From: Isochrysis galbana
Taxonomy: Eukaryota > Haptophyta > Isochrysidales > Isochrysidaceae
Direction of reading: 5' to 3'
Length of the DNA: 64,000 nucleotides
NCBI GenBank assembly: GCA_018136815.1
Contig: CM030931.1
Location: 11,729,072 to 11,793,071 of the forward strand
Within the stretch, counting starts at the first letter, position 1. Each line of letters begins with the position of its first letter. The notes beneath the pieces were generated by a model, which worked only from the letters and a program-made list of their open reading frames with translations, was not told the DNA's origin and made no database searches. A program made the position numbers and the translations under genes. This document shows, in pieces, positions 19,871 through 29,695 of this stretch.

Positions 19871-20156
19871 CTCAAGCGAGATGAAGCATAGGCCGACGAA
19901 GGATTCGCATTATTAGGCTGATGACCGATGACTGATGAAGGCGAAGGCCGCGCCGCCTCGTCCGACAACACCGGCTTCTTATTCGCCGGAGACTCCTCGT
20001 CCGAGAGGAAAGTAGCTGTGCAGCTGGCGTGGGGTGGTCAGCGGGTGCACCGCCCAGACGAAACTGGTGCGCGGTGGTGATGCGCAGCTCATGCGGGCAC
20101 TCCACGCACTCCAGCCGCATGGCGAGGCCGTACCCTCCGTATGTTCTCTCCTTTCT

Positions 20157-20332
20157 GCCAACTACTTTTATAAGAAGGAGGCCAATAGGCCAATGGCCAT
20201 TGCCAATGGGGGCCTCGCGCCCCACTCTCTCCATCTCAGACACCCCCTGGGTGCTGGGTGGGCCTGCACAAACAACCTCAGCCCCTGCCTGCTGGAAGGG
20301 GCTGAGCTGACACCACTCTGCTGGCCTAGACC
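20157..20332 (+). repeat. Dispersed repeat, inverted partner at 43186-43345
   Basis: From caactacttttataag through caatgggggcctcgcgcccc and cagacaccccctggg to cagcccctgcctgctggaag, the order matches the reverse complement of 43186-43345. The left end holds a small palindrome (ctacttttataag) seen more fully at the other copy. Confidence 0.75.
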
Positions 20333-21544
20333 TTCGCCGAGCGCGCGCCGCGCGCCGCACGCACTCGCCTAGCTGCACTGGCCCTCGCTCGTACTGACGT
20401 ACTGACCTCCCCTCACCACTGAGCCACAGGCCACCAAGGCCGCCAAGAGGGCACCCAGGGCCAGCGAGGCGAGCGAGGGCGAGGCTTGCTGCGGGCCATG
20501 GGCTATGGGAGGGCGGTGTCTTGTCCACGAAGCGCGCTTGTCCACGAAGCGGCAGCCTCTATGAATACATATGAAGATATATGAAGGTTCGATCCGGGCA
20601 GGACGAGGATCTCTATTTTAAGAGAGAGCGGGCCGCAACCTTCTGCTGATGGGGCGCGCGGGGGGCGCGCGGGGGGGGGGGGGGGGGGGGGGGGAGGGGA
20701 GAACGCGCGGGAAGAAGAAAAGAGGAGAGGGGGGGGGGTCGCTTTGTGCCGCACCGGCGAGCGGTCCGCGTCTCTCTCTCTCTCTCTTCTCCCTCTCTCT
20801 CCCTTCCTTCCCTCTCCCTCTCCCTCTCTCTCACACACACACTCTCTCTCGCTCTCACACATAGATACACCCTCTTTTCGTGTTCTTTCTTTCTTCCCTG
20901 CGCTATGGGTCTTCTTCTCCTCCTCCGGGTCCGGAAGCTCCTGCTTCCTCCCCGTCCTCTCGCCTCCTCTCTTCTCCCCCCGACCACCTTCTTGATGAGA
21001 AGAACATATCCCTAAACAGTATCTAGATCTCTTCTGTCGAGGGCTCCTCCGGATGGATAAACCCACTCGTTTACCGCATCTTCTCCCTCTCGCCCCCGCA
21101 CCCCCCCCTCTCTCTCTCCTCGCCGCCCTCCCTCGCCCGCCGTCGCCCCTCCCTCCCCCCCGCGGCTTCTCTCCCTCTCCTCTCCCTCCCTCCCTCTCTC
21201 TCTCTCTCTCTCTCTCCCTCTCTCTCTCCCTCTCCCTCTTTCTCTCTCTCTCCCTCTCCCTCTTTCTCTCTCCTCCCCTCTCTCACTTCCTTCACCCTAC
21301 TCTCTCTCCCATTCTCCTGCTCTTCCATACCCACACCCATTCCGTAGAAACCTTCCCCTTCACGCTCTCCTCCTCGCCCTCCCTGTCCACATATGTTTCG
21401 CTCTCCCTAGATTTCTCTTCCCCTTCTCCCTCTCTCCCTGAGAAGCGGAACTCTTTCCCCGCTCCTCCCCCTCGCTTCGCTCCCCTCTCTCTCTCTCTCC
21501 CTCCCCCCTCTCCCTCTCCCTTCCCCCCCCTCCCCTCTCTCGAG
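20333..21544 (+). promoter_or_regulatory. Poly-G run and long CT-rich leader of the receptor gene
   Basis: A homopolymeric G run lies at about 20669-20693. From about 20770 to the ATG at 21545 the coding strand is C/T-rich, with (CT)n, (CA)n and CCCTCT runs. This matches the pyrimidine-rich leaders of the other genes, only longer. No separate gene is visible. Confidence 0.45.
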
Positions 21545-24500
21545 ATGACTGCCGGCTGGCGCCTCCTTCTCGCCGCCGCGGCGCTCAGGAGCGCCGCTTC
21601 CGACGAGCTGGAGGGCGGCGACGCCTTCTCGTACCTCGGCTGGGACTCTTACGAGTTCCTCGACCTCTCCTCCATGTGTGCGTGGGGCTGCGTCGCAAAC
21701 TACACTGGAGACGGGGAGTGCGACGAGGTGAGGGCACGCTTTGTACTCTCTCGAGCTATAACCACCCCCACCCCTCCTACCCACACACTCCCCCTTTACC
21801 CCACACCTTCTCGCGCACTCCGTCTCGCGTGCTCTCCTGCTCGCTCCCTCCATCGCCTCCCCCCCCTCCAGCACTCGCTCGCTCGCCGCACCCTCGCTCC
21901 CTTCCTGCCCCCTTCTGCTTCCTCCCTCCTGCCGGGTAGCCTGCTGCCGCCTTTTGAGCCACTACCTCCACGCTGCCCTCGCCCATCCCTTTCTTCCACT
22001 GTACGCTTGCTCACTCATGCGCTGTCTCTTCTTGCGTGCATACATCCTTGCGTGGGCGTGCCCATCCGTGGGGTGCATTTGGCCCACCACTCCCTCCCTC
22101 CAACTCTCTTCCCTCCTTCTGTGCTACTCGCTTGCTGCCTCTCGCTATGTGACCCCGCCCCTAAGCGTGCGCGTCTCGCGGAAGAGCTCTCTCTCTACTC
22201 ACTCCTGGAAGACCTTGTGGCGCTGGATCTTGGGTGAACAGGGATTGGGGGAAGGCATAGCTGCATCACTCGCTTCACTCCCCATCTCTCCTTCCTCTTC
22301 CCTCCCTCTGTTTCCATCCCATTGACGCTCTCCGCGTGACCCTCTTCGCACGTCTGCGTACGCATCTTGCGGGTGAGGGACGAACGGGGGCTCCTGCTGC
22401 CCTTTGGCCTTTTAGGCCCGTCTCGAGCGCTGTGCGCGATCACCAGTCGGCCTCCTTCTTTGGAAGTCCTCTCGTCTGTGCACGTATATTGGGCGTATTC
22501 ATACACATAGCCACCCTCTTTCCGGGCGGATGGGGCACCTCCCGAGGGCTCCGCGCTCTACCTCTTCCCAACTACCTGCGGGCGCCACGCCAGCTATCTG
22601 GCGCTTATTCGAACACCATGGATCTGACGTTCTGCAGAGCATTCCTGCTTCTGCCGCTCCAACCTGGCCCCTCTCCATCCTTACGCCCACCCCAGGTGTG
22701 CAACGTGGCCTCGTGCGGCTGGGACGGTGACGACTGCTTCCATGGGCATGATGAGTGCTACACGCAGGGCGACGCGTCCGACTACCGCGGTTCGGTCAAC
22801 GTCACCAAGTCTGGCCTACCGTGCCAAATGTGGTCACACCAGTGGCCGTGGGCGCATGAGAAGGAGCACTTCAACTTCCCGAATGCCGGGCTTGGCGGGC
22901 ACAACAGCTGCCGCAATCCTGACGGAGAGGCGACAGCATGGTGCTACACCCTCGATTTGGAGACGCGCTGGGAGCTGTGCGACGTCGGGCCGCCGTCCGC
23001 AGCGTGCGACGAGCCGATTGCTGCTCCCGACCGTGAGCCGTTGGGCCCAGTGCAGTCGCTCACGCTCAACCATATGGTCACCGGCGAGGTCTCGGAACAC
23101 CACTTCGCCTTCTATGAGGCGGTGCTCCCTCCCGAGGTGGACTTCATCAAGGTCGTGGTCGTGCCCGAGGAGGGCGACCCAGACCTCTATCTCTCGTTCG
23201 ATACCACGAGGCCGACGGGCGCCAACTACACATTCGTTACTAATACCGTTGGTGTCGACGAGTTCTCCATCGGCAGGCACAACCACCTTTTCTGCGGCGC
23301 GGCTGCTGCCAGTGGCCTTTGTAACCTACACATTGGCGTGCTTGGTTACGACGAGGATACGACCTTCCACATCGCTGTTTACGCCATCAACAAGGACGGA
23401 GAGCGCGTGGGCGGGAGCGCGGTGCCAAGTGAGACGCCGCTGCTCTGTGCGAGTGGCTGCGAGTGGAGCAGCATTGGCGATGGCACCTGCAACCCGCAGT
23501 GCAATGTCTCGCCGTGTTTCTTCGACCGCGGCGACTGCCTCGATGGCGCCACCGGCTGCCGCTCCGACTGCAAGCCCGAGTGGATTGGCGACCATTACTG
23601 CGACGAGGCGTGCTTCAACGCTGCGTGCGAGTGGGACAAGCACGACTGCCTGCACAAGGGGCAAAAGCCGTGCGCAGACGAATGTATCCCATCATCGATT
23701 GACGACGGTGAGTGCGACGCCATGTGCAATGTCGAGTCATGCGGCTTCGACGGCTCCGACTGCTTCCACGATCACGATGAATGCTTCAATCGCGCCGACG
23801 GTGCCGACTACCGCGGACGTGTGGCCACCACAAAGTCCGGCCTGCAGTGCCAGGCCTGGTCGGACCAGGAGCCACACGCGCATGACCGCACGCATGCGCG
23901 CTTCCCGCGCTCGGGCCTCGGCGGACACAACTATTGTCGTAATCCCGACGGCGAGGACATGCCGTGGTGCTACACGGTCGACCCCGAGACGCGTTGGGAG
24001 TACTGCGACGTCGGCGAGCGTTCAGAGTCGTCGTGCCTTTCACCGCCACCACTGCCGCTGCCGCCGCCTTCGCCCTCGGAACCACCGCCCTCCCCGCACA
24101 CACCGCCGCCGCCGCCGCCGCCGCCGCCCTCGCCACCCCCTTCGCCACCGCCACCTGTCCCATGCCCTGCCGAATGTGCGGAGCTCGGCTCAAACGGCGT
24201 TTGCGACGTCATGTGCAACATCACCACCTGCCTGTGGGACACGGGCGAGTGCGGCGACGTGCTCGAGAACGTGCTCCGGCTGAGCACCCCAGGCGGCGAT
24301 CTTGACAGGGTAAAGGTGGGGAGCGCCCTCTCTAAGACCCTCGCGAAGGACGCTGTCTACGGTGGGATCGGCATCGGTGTGCTTCTGGGTGTAGGTCTCG
24401 TCGTCGGGGCGCTCTATGTGCGGCGGAGGCGCCGCTTAGCGGAGATGCAGAACCGCAAGTACACGCCATACGGCGACACGGTTGACGAGTTTGGTGGCAT

Positions 24501-24549
24501 CGAGGCGCCTAAGCCGGCCAACCCGGACACGCCGGATGTCATCACTTGA
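21545..24549 (+). CDS. Type I membrane protein with Notch (LNR) repeats, two kringles and a PPC domain
   Basis: Exon 1 is 21545-21727 and exon 2 is 22696-24549. The 968-base intron starts GTGAGG, ends CCCAG, and splits the first LNR exactly in phase (CDE/VCN). The protein has 678 residues: signal peptide 1-19; LNR1 about 45-75; kringle 1 about 82-158 (GGHNSCRNPDG, WCYTLD, RWELCDV); a PPC-like beta domain about 178-292; LNRs 2-4 about 311-418; kringle 2 about 424-500 (GGHNYCRNPDGEDMPWCYT); a Pro-rich hinge 509-550; LNR5 about 551-580; a transmembrane helix 614-635; and a short basic cytosolic tail. LNRs bind calcium through CDxxCN and DGxDC patterns, all visible. Kringles bind ligands, often via lysine. 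It is probably a cell-surface receptor or adhesion protein; there is no protease domain. Kringles with LNRs is unusual relative to animal Notch. Confidence 0.88.
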
Positions 24550-26227
24550 GCCATCAGCGTGCCCCGCGAGCCTTCGATGCACCCACTGGACTCCCTCCAC
24601 CTCATCTCGCCACGATCAACCAAGCGCCTTGATGCCCGACATTCGAGCTTGGGCGGGGCTCATGCTACGCATACGGCTGCGAGGTGGGAATGGATGCAGG
24701 CTCGCCTCTTCTCGCCCCATCAGTCCCCGCGAGAGCAATAACTGCTCCTCTATGCTAACATAATCGAGCCTGCTCCTCGCGCGTGGTGCCGAAGGTAACA
24801 CTGGCCGTCGGGTGGTCGGGTGGTGATACAAATCGTATGCTCTGTTTGGTGCGGTTGGTGTGTTGTGGTTGTGGATAATCCTGTTCTTCTAGCACCTCCC
24901 TGCTGCCCCAACCTCCCACCGCCTTCTTTGTGGCGTGTGCCCGTGAAATATCACGCTTGCGCTGGTGTGCTTTGATTGATGATGCATGAGTGCCAGAACT
25001 AAGGCACTAAGACTTAGTTTCACCGGCCGGTGTGGCCCGAGCGCGCTAGCTAGAGCAACCGCCGTCTCCATCTCCATGCTCTACCACTACCATGAAAAAA
25101 TCTCAAGAATACCCGCCACATATGCGGTGTGAGGCAGGGGCTGCTTACGCTACTCCTACTACACACCTTAACCGCTAGCCAACATCAATAGGCGAGAAGC
25201 GTTCAATCGCCATCACCCACAGATGGAAAAGCGTTCAATGTTCAATCGCCACCAGCCAACACATAGAAAAGCGTTCAATCGCCATCACCCCCACGTATGG
25301 AAAAGCGTTCAATCGCCATCACCTCCCTTTTCCCCGCACGGGCCTATGACGTGTTCCCCATTTGCGACACCGTGACGATCCGCGATTTTGAGGAAGACTG
25401 GACACGCACATCGCACATTCAACCCTATGCCTGGTACTACATACTACATAGGAAATTCTGAAGGTGGTAAGCGTTCAACTCGCCATCACCCCCACACATG
25501 GAAAGGCATCTAATCCCTGCTCTGCAAGAGTGCCCTTGGGCGCTTCTCGCGTGTATTAGGTCGCGCCGAGAAATAAGGACCTGAGAGCTGACGGAGTAAG
25601 TAGCACACCCTCATTATAGTTTTGAGGCATTGGGATTGACCAACCTCAGTGTGACGTTAGCTAGTGTATTGATGCGACGTGACAATTGATTTGTGAGACG
25701 AGTCTGAAGTTTCAACTTCTCTCTCTTCGAGACTATAGGAAGTAAAGCCGTTCGCGCACTCGCCACGCTCGGCAAAGTTTGGGATCCGCTCAAACACCCC
25801 TTCGCCTCGCAACGTTTGCTCACCCCCCACGTCGGTGTTCCGTCTTCTTCATGTTCTTCATGGATTCTCTCATTGCATGTTGCACCGAGAGCATCCTCAA
25901 TGATAGAACCCACCCGCAACAACCCGTTGCTTTTCGTACGTAACGACACGAGCGAGAAGGGGAGATCGTGAGTTCAATCAGATATCCGCCCCTGCCCCAA
26001 ATCGAGTAAATGCAGTAAGACCACGTGTGTGTCTTCCGCTGACATACGTGTGAAGTGTCAAGTTGAGTCAAGTTACCTCCAGGTGACAAAGGAAGGTGCT
26101 AGCAGGGATGGGGGTAAATGAACGCTTCTGGTCTATATCCCCCTTCCCTCTATCTACCTCTAACCGGGTGCCAGGTAGCAGGTAGGTAGCTGCAGGTTCG
26201 CCTGCTTTGGCTCTGGCACCTGGTTGG
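24550..26227. other. Gene-free stretch with 34-bp-type tandem repeat
   Basis: At 25195-25325 the unit gcgttcaatcgccatcaccc plus a variable acacatggaaaa part repeats about four times, and once more at 25470-25505. At 25614-25949 a minus-strand frame has ordinary composition (IIEDALGATCNERIHEEHEE) but no recognisable family and no clear start; it may be an exon fragment. The motif aaaaaatctcaagaatacccgc (25093) is shared with other repeat ends. Confidence 0.4.
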
Positions 26228-26402
26228 GCAACTAACTTTATAGTTAGACGCGATGGAGCGCGCCGGCGCGACTCCCCTCTCTCTCGGGCCCCCCACCGAG
26301 GGCGGCCCCCCTGCCCCCATGGACCAGTCGCTGGCGAAGCGACCGCGCCCACCCTCAGAGGCCGAGCAGGTGCGTGCGACCCGCGTCGCACCACAAGAGG
26401 GT
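26228..26402 (-). repeat. GC-rich dispersed repeat B, reverse copy
   Basis: The reverse complement of this block matches 43500-43695 and 61375-61580. Markers are gcgacgcgggtcgcacgcac, gcggtcgcttcgccagcgac and the terminal gcgcgctccat, followed by an imperfect palindromic end (actataaagttag). Only the ends and the central tccatg segment are well conserved. Confidence 0.75.
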
Positions 26403-26493
26403 GCAACCTCAGGTTTGGTTGTTTTTTTTGCAAGTGCCCCCCACGTGGACGGTATAAGTTCTACTTAAAGGACCCCCTTATTACAGTACAAAC

Positions 26494-27212
26494 GTGCAGC
26501 AAGGCGATTTCACCGCAGAAAAGGGGACATCGCAGCCAGTCCCGCCCTTCCACCGCGCCCTCGCTCCTCTTCAGCCAACCCAAAGCAGGTGCTTGCACCC
26601 CGGCGGTGATGGAGAAGGCAAAAATGGCGACTGTGACAAAGGGGGTGGGTGTAGAGGCGGCTGCGAAGGAGGAGGCGGCTGCGACGGGAGGGGCGGCTGC
26701 GACGGGAGGGGCGGCTGCGACGGGAGGGGCGGCTGCGACGCTACGGACTCCAGACTACAATCCGCGTCCACCAAGTCGACGTAGCGATGCAAATCAAGAT
26801 AGAATCCATCGAGAACAAACTCAACAAAAAAGGCACCTCGAACCGCAAGGCGCTCTACGAGGCCCTCCAAGACGTAGCAGCGCACTTCGTGGTAGAAACG
26901 GACGGGCTGGCGCAAGCCTCGAAAATCACCCTAAGCACACTCGTCAAAGCCGTTGAAAAAGAAGGCCTAACGTTCCTTAAAGGGAACCGCGAACGCATGA
27001 AGCTGGAAGGTGAGTCGGGCACCTTTGTGTCCAAGGTGGCTCACTCCACGCGCTGGCACCTCGAACACGGGCTCGGATCCCCTGACAAAAGCTCGCCAGC
27101 GCGTACGAAACAAGCCTCCCGAGGCAGGAGGCCGAAAATAAAGAACGCTCGCGAACTCAGTGCCCCGACTTTCAAAGTTTACGACAGAGGCGCCCTCGTG
27201 ATGAACAGATGA
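26494..27212 (+). CDS. Unknown protein frame, possible LINE ORF1 or orphan gene
   Basis: From 26787 a 141-residue frame has credible composition: ESIENKLNKKGTSNRKALYE, ALQDVAAHFVVETDGLAQAS, KITLSTLVKAVEKEGLTFLK, then a basic tail. It is helical and Lys-rich. Just upstream an 18-bp tandem (ggctgcgacgggaggggc, four copies, 26670-26740) encodes CDGRGG repeats in another frame. A LINE fragment and a LINE-like tail follow downstream, so an ORF1-type nucleic-acid-binding protein is possible. I cannot name the family. Confidence 0.35.
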
Positions 27213-27502
27213 ACACCAACACCAACCTGGCCCTAGTTAGTGGCGCAGGCGCTCGACATGGCAGAGAAACTTGCCTAATCGCCCAGCGCACGCCCTACTC
27301 CTCACGACTCGACAGCAAGGTCTTCATTAAACACGCCACCCAAAGCTCAAGCCCCAACGCGATGACAACCACGGGAACCTCAGGGGAAGACCGATTGCTC
27401 GATGGTGAAAGAGCAAGGCCGGGAAGTCAGCCAGTCAGCCATCGGGGATCGGTACACGTGTCTGCCACCGGAAGCCCCGAACACTGAGCCCCTATGTAGA
27501 GC

Positions 27503-27612
27503 ACGAGGGGACGAGCCGCAAGGCGAGTGAGAGGGAGTGTTAAAGGACGCGGGCGCGGCTGCTAGATAGATGTGCAGGGTCGCACGTGCGGCGAGATTGT
27601 TAACAAGTTTTT
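27503..27612 (+). repeat. Dispersed tail repeat, copies at 49948-50048 and 47560-47655
   Basis: Order shared with the other copies: ggacgagccgcaaggc, a G-rich stretch, gtgcagggtcgc, and a final tgcggcgagattgtt. Placement after a possible ORF1 and before a LINE fragment suggests a retroposon 3' tail. Confidence 0.6.
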
Positions 27613-27622
27613 TCAACGATAG

Positions 27623-27841
27623 TTGAGGGAGCTCGCAAACCGCAAAAGCAAAAGCTCGGGGCCCGACGCCTTGCCAGCGGAATTCCACAAAGAATTCGAA
27701 TCTTCAGTCCGGTGGCAGCAGGCGCCCGCTAGCGAGTCTACCGGAGAAGTCACCAAAAGTAGCGCTAGTGGGCCTCAACCCCGGAAACCGAAGAACAAGT
27801 GGAAGAAAGGGGGAATAGGAAGGGATGGGATGCAAGGATAG
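27623..27841 (+). pseudogene. LINE reverse-transcriptase N-terminal fragment
   Basis: The frame starts LANRKSKSSGPDALPAEFHK, matching the start of the non-LTR RT domain (usually ANGKSPGPDGLPAEFYK). After EFES it changes to unrelated low-complexity sequence, so only about 25 residues of RT remain. Confidence 0.65.
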
Positions 27842-28065
27842 GCGGAATCTTTGCAATCGCACCACAAGCGGTATTGGCAGAGCATGAGAACGTAGACACG
27901 ATTGTAAAGCCTCACACGACCTCAAATGTTTCGCACGAAGTGTGCGCCTAGAAGCCACCAGCAGCCAGCGCACGCAGCTGCCAGCAGGACTTATAGCTAG
28001 CTCCCAATGTCAGTACAGCACACGGCATGTGCTGGTGCTTGTACAACATGGGCTCGTGCCACGGC
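27842..28065. other. Intergenic DNA without recognised features
   Basis: Nothing coding or repeated was recognised between the LINE scrap and the carrier gene's stop codon. Confidence 0.4.
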
Positions 28066-28998
28066 CTATCGCATGTAGCTCAGACCCATCGTGCGTCGCA
28101 CCTGCTCAAAGATTGTCGAACCGACAATGAAGGTAGGAATCAGCCGTAGAACGCTCAGACTCCAACCGCGGAAAAACGCGAACGCACCGCCTTCTTCAGC
28201 GATCAAGCGCACCGCCGCGAGCATCCCGGGAGCCGGTCCAAGCGGGGGGGCGTCAGCAAGGCCGTCGCGTGCGGTCAGGGCCACACGTGCCGTGCAAACC
28301 TCCTGTGCTGCACTTTGCATTCGCGTCTGCACCATGTCGGCCGGCGCAGAGACGGTCGCTGCGCTAAGCCCAGCCACCACCGCCGCAAGCACGTGTAGCC
28401 CCGGCCCGTCGCTCACACCGCGCGCACGGCCCACGCGCTTGGCGCCGTCGTATCCAGCCATCTGGCCAGCGGTCAGAAGCGCGCCTCGCACCACCATCGG
28501 GCTCGAGCCGAGCCAGAAGCCAGCGAGCGAGGACGGCACAACGAGCGCCGGCGGCGCACCACCTGAGCCTCTCAGCTGCGCAGCAGCGTGTGCCCGCACC
28601 TTCAGCAAAATGAGCGGCGCGGCGACAAAGTAGCCGATCGACCCACACAGCAGCCCTGCGCCAAACATCACGAGCGGCGCGGCAGCCTCCGCCGGCTGCC
28701 GCGCCGTAAGTCGCTCGCGGACCGTCGGGTAAAGCCCAATCCTCAGCCCCTGCGAGACGGAGATGGCCCCCATGTTGAGGAGGAGTCCTGGCCGGTGGAG
28801 GCCGGCCCACCACCCCTCGCGCCGGACGATCGCGAGAGCAAACTCAGTGCTCGTTGCCATGCCGTTGCCGCCGCCATCGCCGCGGCGCGCGAGCTGCCAG
28901 CGGATGCGGAGGCAGTCGAGTGGGTTGAAGAGTGCCATCTGTCCGCCGCCCGCGAGCGCTCCCGCGGTGAGGTTGACGAGCAGCTCGGCGGGGGGCAT
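28066..28998 (-). CDS. Mitochondrial carrier family (SLC25) protein
   Basis: A single exon of 310 residues, about the family's normal size of 300. The three repeats each open with a helix ending in the signature: FNPLDCLRIR (25-34), AAPLILLKVR (126-135) and SAPADMVQTRMQ (217-228). The matching glycine-rich even-numbered helices also show (EGWWAGLHRPGLL, LAGFWLGSSPMVVRG, GGAFAFFRGWSLSVLR). Signature 2 lacks the acidic residue and signature 3 has Gln where a base is usual, so the matrix salt-bridge network is incomplete. Carriers exchange metabolites across the inner mitochondrial membrane; the substrate cannot be told from this. I chose the ATG at 28998 because the sequence upstream is Pro/Ser-rich and not family-like. 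The stop is TAG. Confidence 0.85.
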   Translation of the reverse strand: MPPAELLVNLTAGALAGGGQMALFNPLDCLRIRWQLARRGDGGGNGMATSTEFALAIVRREGWWAGLHRPGLLLNMGAISVSQGLRIGLYPTVRERLTARQPAEAAAPLVMFGAGLLCGSIGYFVAAPLILLKVRAHAAAQLRGSGGAPPALVVPSSLAGFWLGSSPMVVRGALLTAGQMAGYDGAKRVGRARGVSDGPGLHVLAAVVAGLSAATVSAPADMVQTRMQSAAQEVCTARVALTARDGLADAPPLGPAPGMLAAVRLIAEEGGAFAFFRGWSLSVLRLIPTFIVGSTIFEQVRRTMGLSYMR

Positions 28999-29278
28999 GA
29001 GGCTGATGAATGACAGCAGGGAGAGGCAAGGTTCGTGCGGGGACTGCCGCGAAGGAGGGGGGACCGGCCGTGTGTGGGGGGGGGGGCAGGGGTGGGGGAG
29101 GCGGGGGGCTGTCACCCTTCCGACCCGCCGAAGGTTAGCGGAAGTGGAAGGAGTTTGAGGAGGGGAGAGAGGAGTTTTCCGAAACCTCATCGATACGCTG
29201 CCGGAACCCTGCTGAAGGGTGCCTGCCACGGAAGTAAGACACCCCTGTATATACATATGTTACCCCCCAGGAGCCAAC
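28999..29278. other. Upstream region of the carrier gene
   Basis: A G-rich top strand (C-rich on the coding strand) with a pyrimidine-rich patch near 29150-29175 on the coding strand. No other feature was seen. Confidence 0.35.
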
Positions 29279-29400
29279 GCCCCCCGATAGCTATCGGGGG
29301 CCCCCGATAGCTATCGGGGGATAGCTCCTGGGGGGTGCCGTAAGCGGACCCCCCGATAGCTATCGGGGGAAGAGGAAATCCCCCGATAGCAAACGGGGGG
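29279..29400. repeat. Cluster of 20-bp perfect palindromes (CCCCCGATAGCTATCGGGGG)
   Basis: The perfect palindrome occurs three times (two abutting at 29281-29320, one at about 29350-29369), with a half-related cccccgatagcaaacggggg at 29377-29397. The same family reappears at 33428-33555, on the far side of the copia element and AT-rich island. Each could extrude a stable hairpin. Confidence 0.85.
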
Positions 29401-29429
29401 TTCCTCCTCTCTTTGGCTCGCTCTCCTTC

Positions 29430-29608
29430 TGTTCGAATAGAGCGCGTGGGACCGCCGTGGGCAGGCCCATACCGAGTAGCGAGACGAGGGCTAGATGTAG
29501 CATGGTCTTAGCGACGCAAGGAGGGGGACGAGATCGGAGGACACACAATTAAGCGTACACCAAGGCACATGGGGACTATGAGCCCCTTCTACTACAAAAC
29601 TCCAGACA
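29430..29608 (-). repeat. Copia 3' LTR
   Basis: Runs from tgttcgaatagagcgcg to aaactccagaca on the top strand, apparently identical to 31813-31991, with target copy ccttc immediately left. Confidence 0.93.
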
Positions 29609-29695
29609 CTCCCCCACAGCATGACACTGATGCTGCCTTAAAGACGAGGAAGGACGGACTCAGTCCGAAGACTGGAAGGGCTAACATCATATGCA

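Noticed and set aside
20575-20605. tRNA-like ggttcgatcc motif
   Set aside because: No acceptor, D-arm or anticodon arm can be folded around it.
22780-23010. Fibronectin type II instead of kringle domains
   Set aside because: Spacing and the NPDG...WCYT...RWExC order fit kringles better, though the two folds are related and a profile search would settle it.
22727-24283. 518-residue Arg/Ser/Thr-rich overlapping frame in the receptor gene
   Set aside because: Shadow frame of GC-rich coding DNA; the overlapping frame has all the Cys-rich domains.
24889-26089. Protein gene on the minus strand (SLRTKSNGLLRVGSII... frame)
   Set aside because: Composition is reasonable but there is no family match, no clear start and no splice partner; noted only within the spacer.
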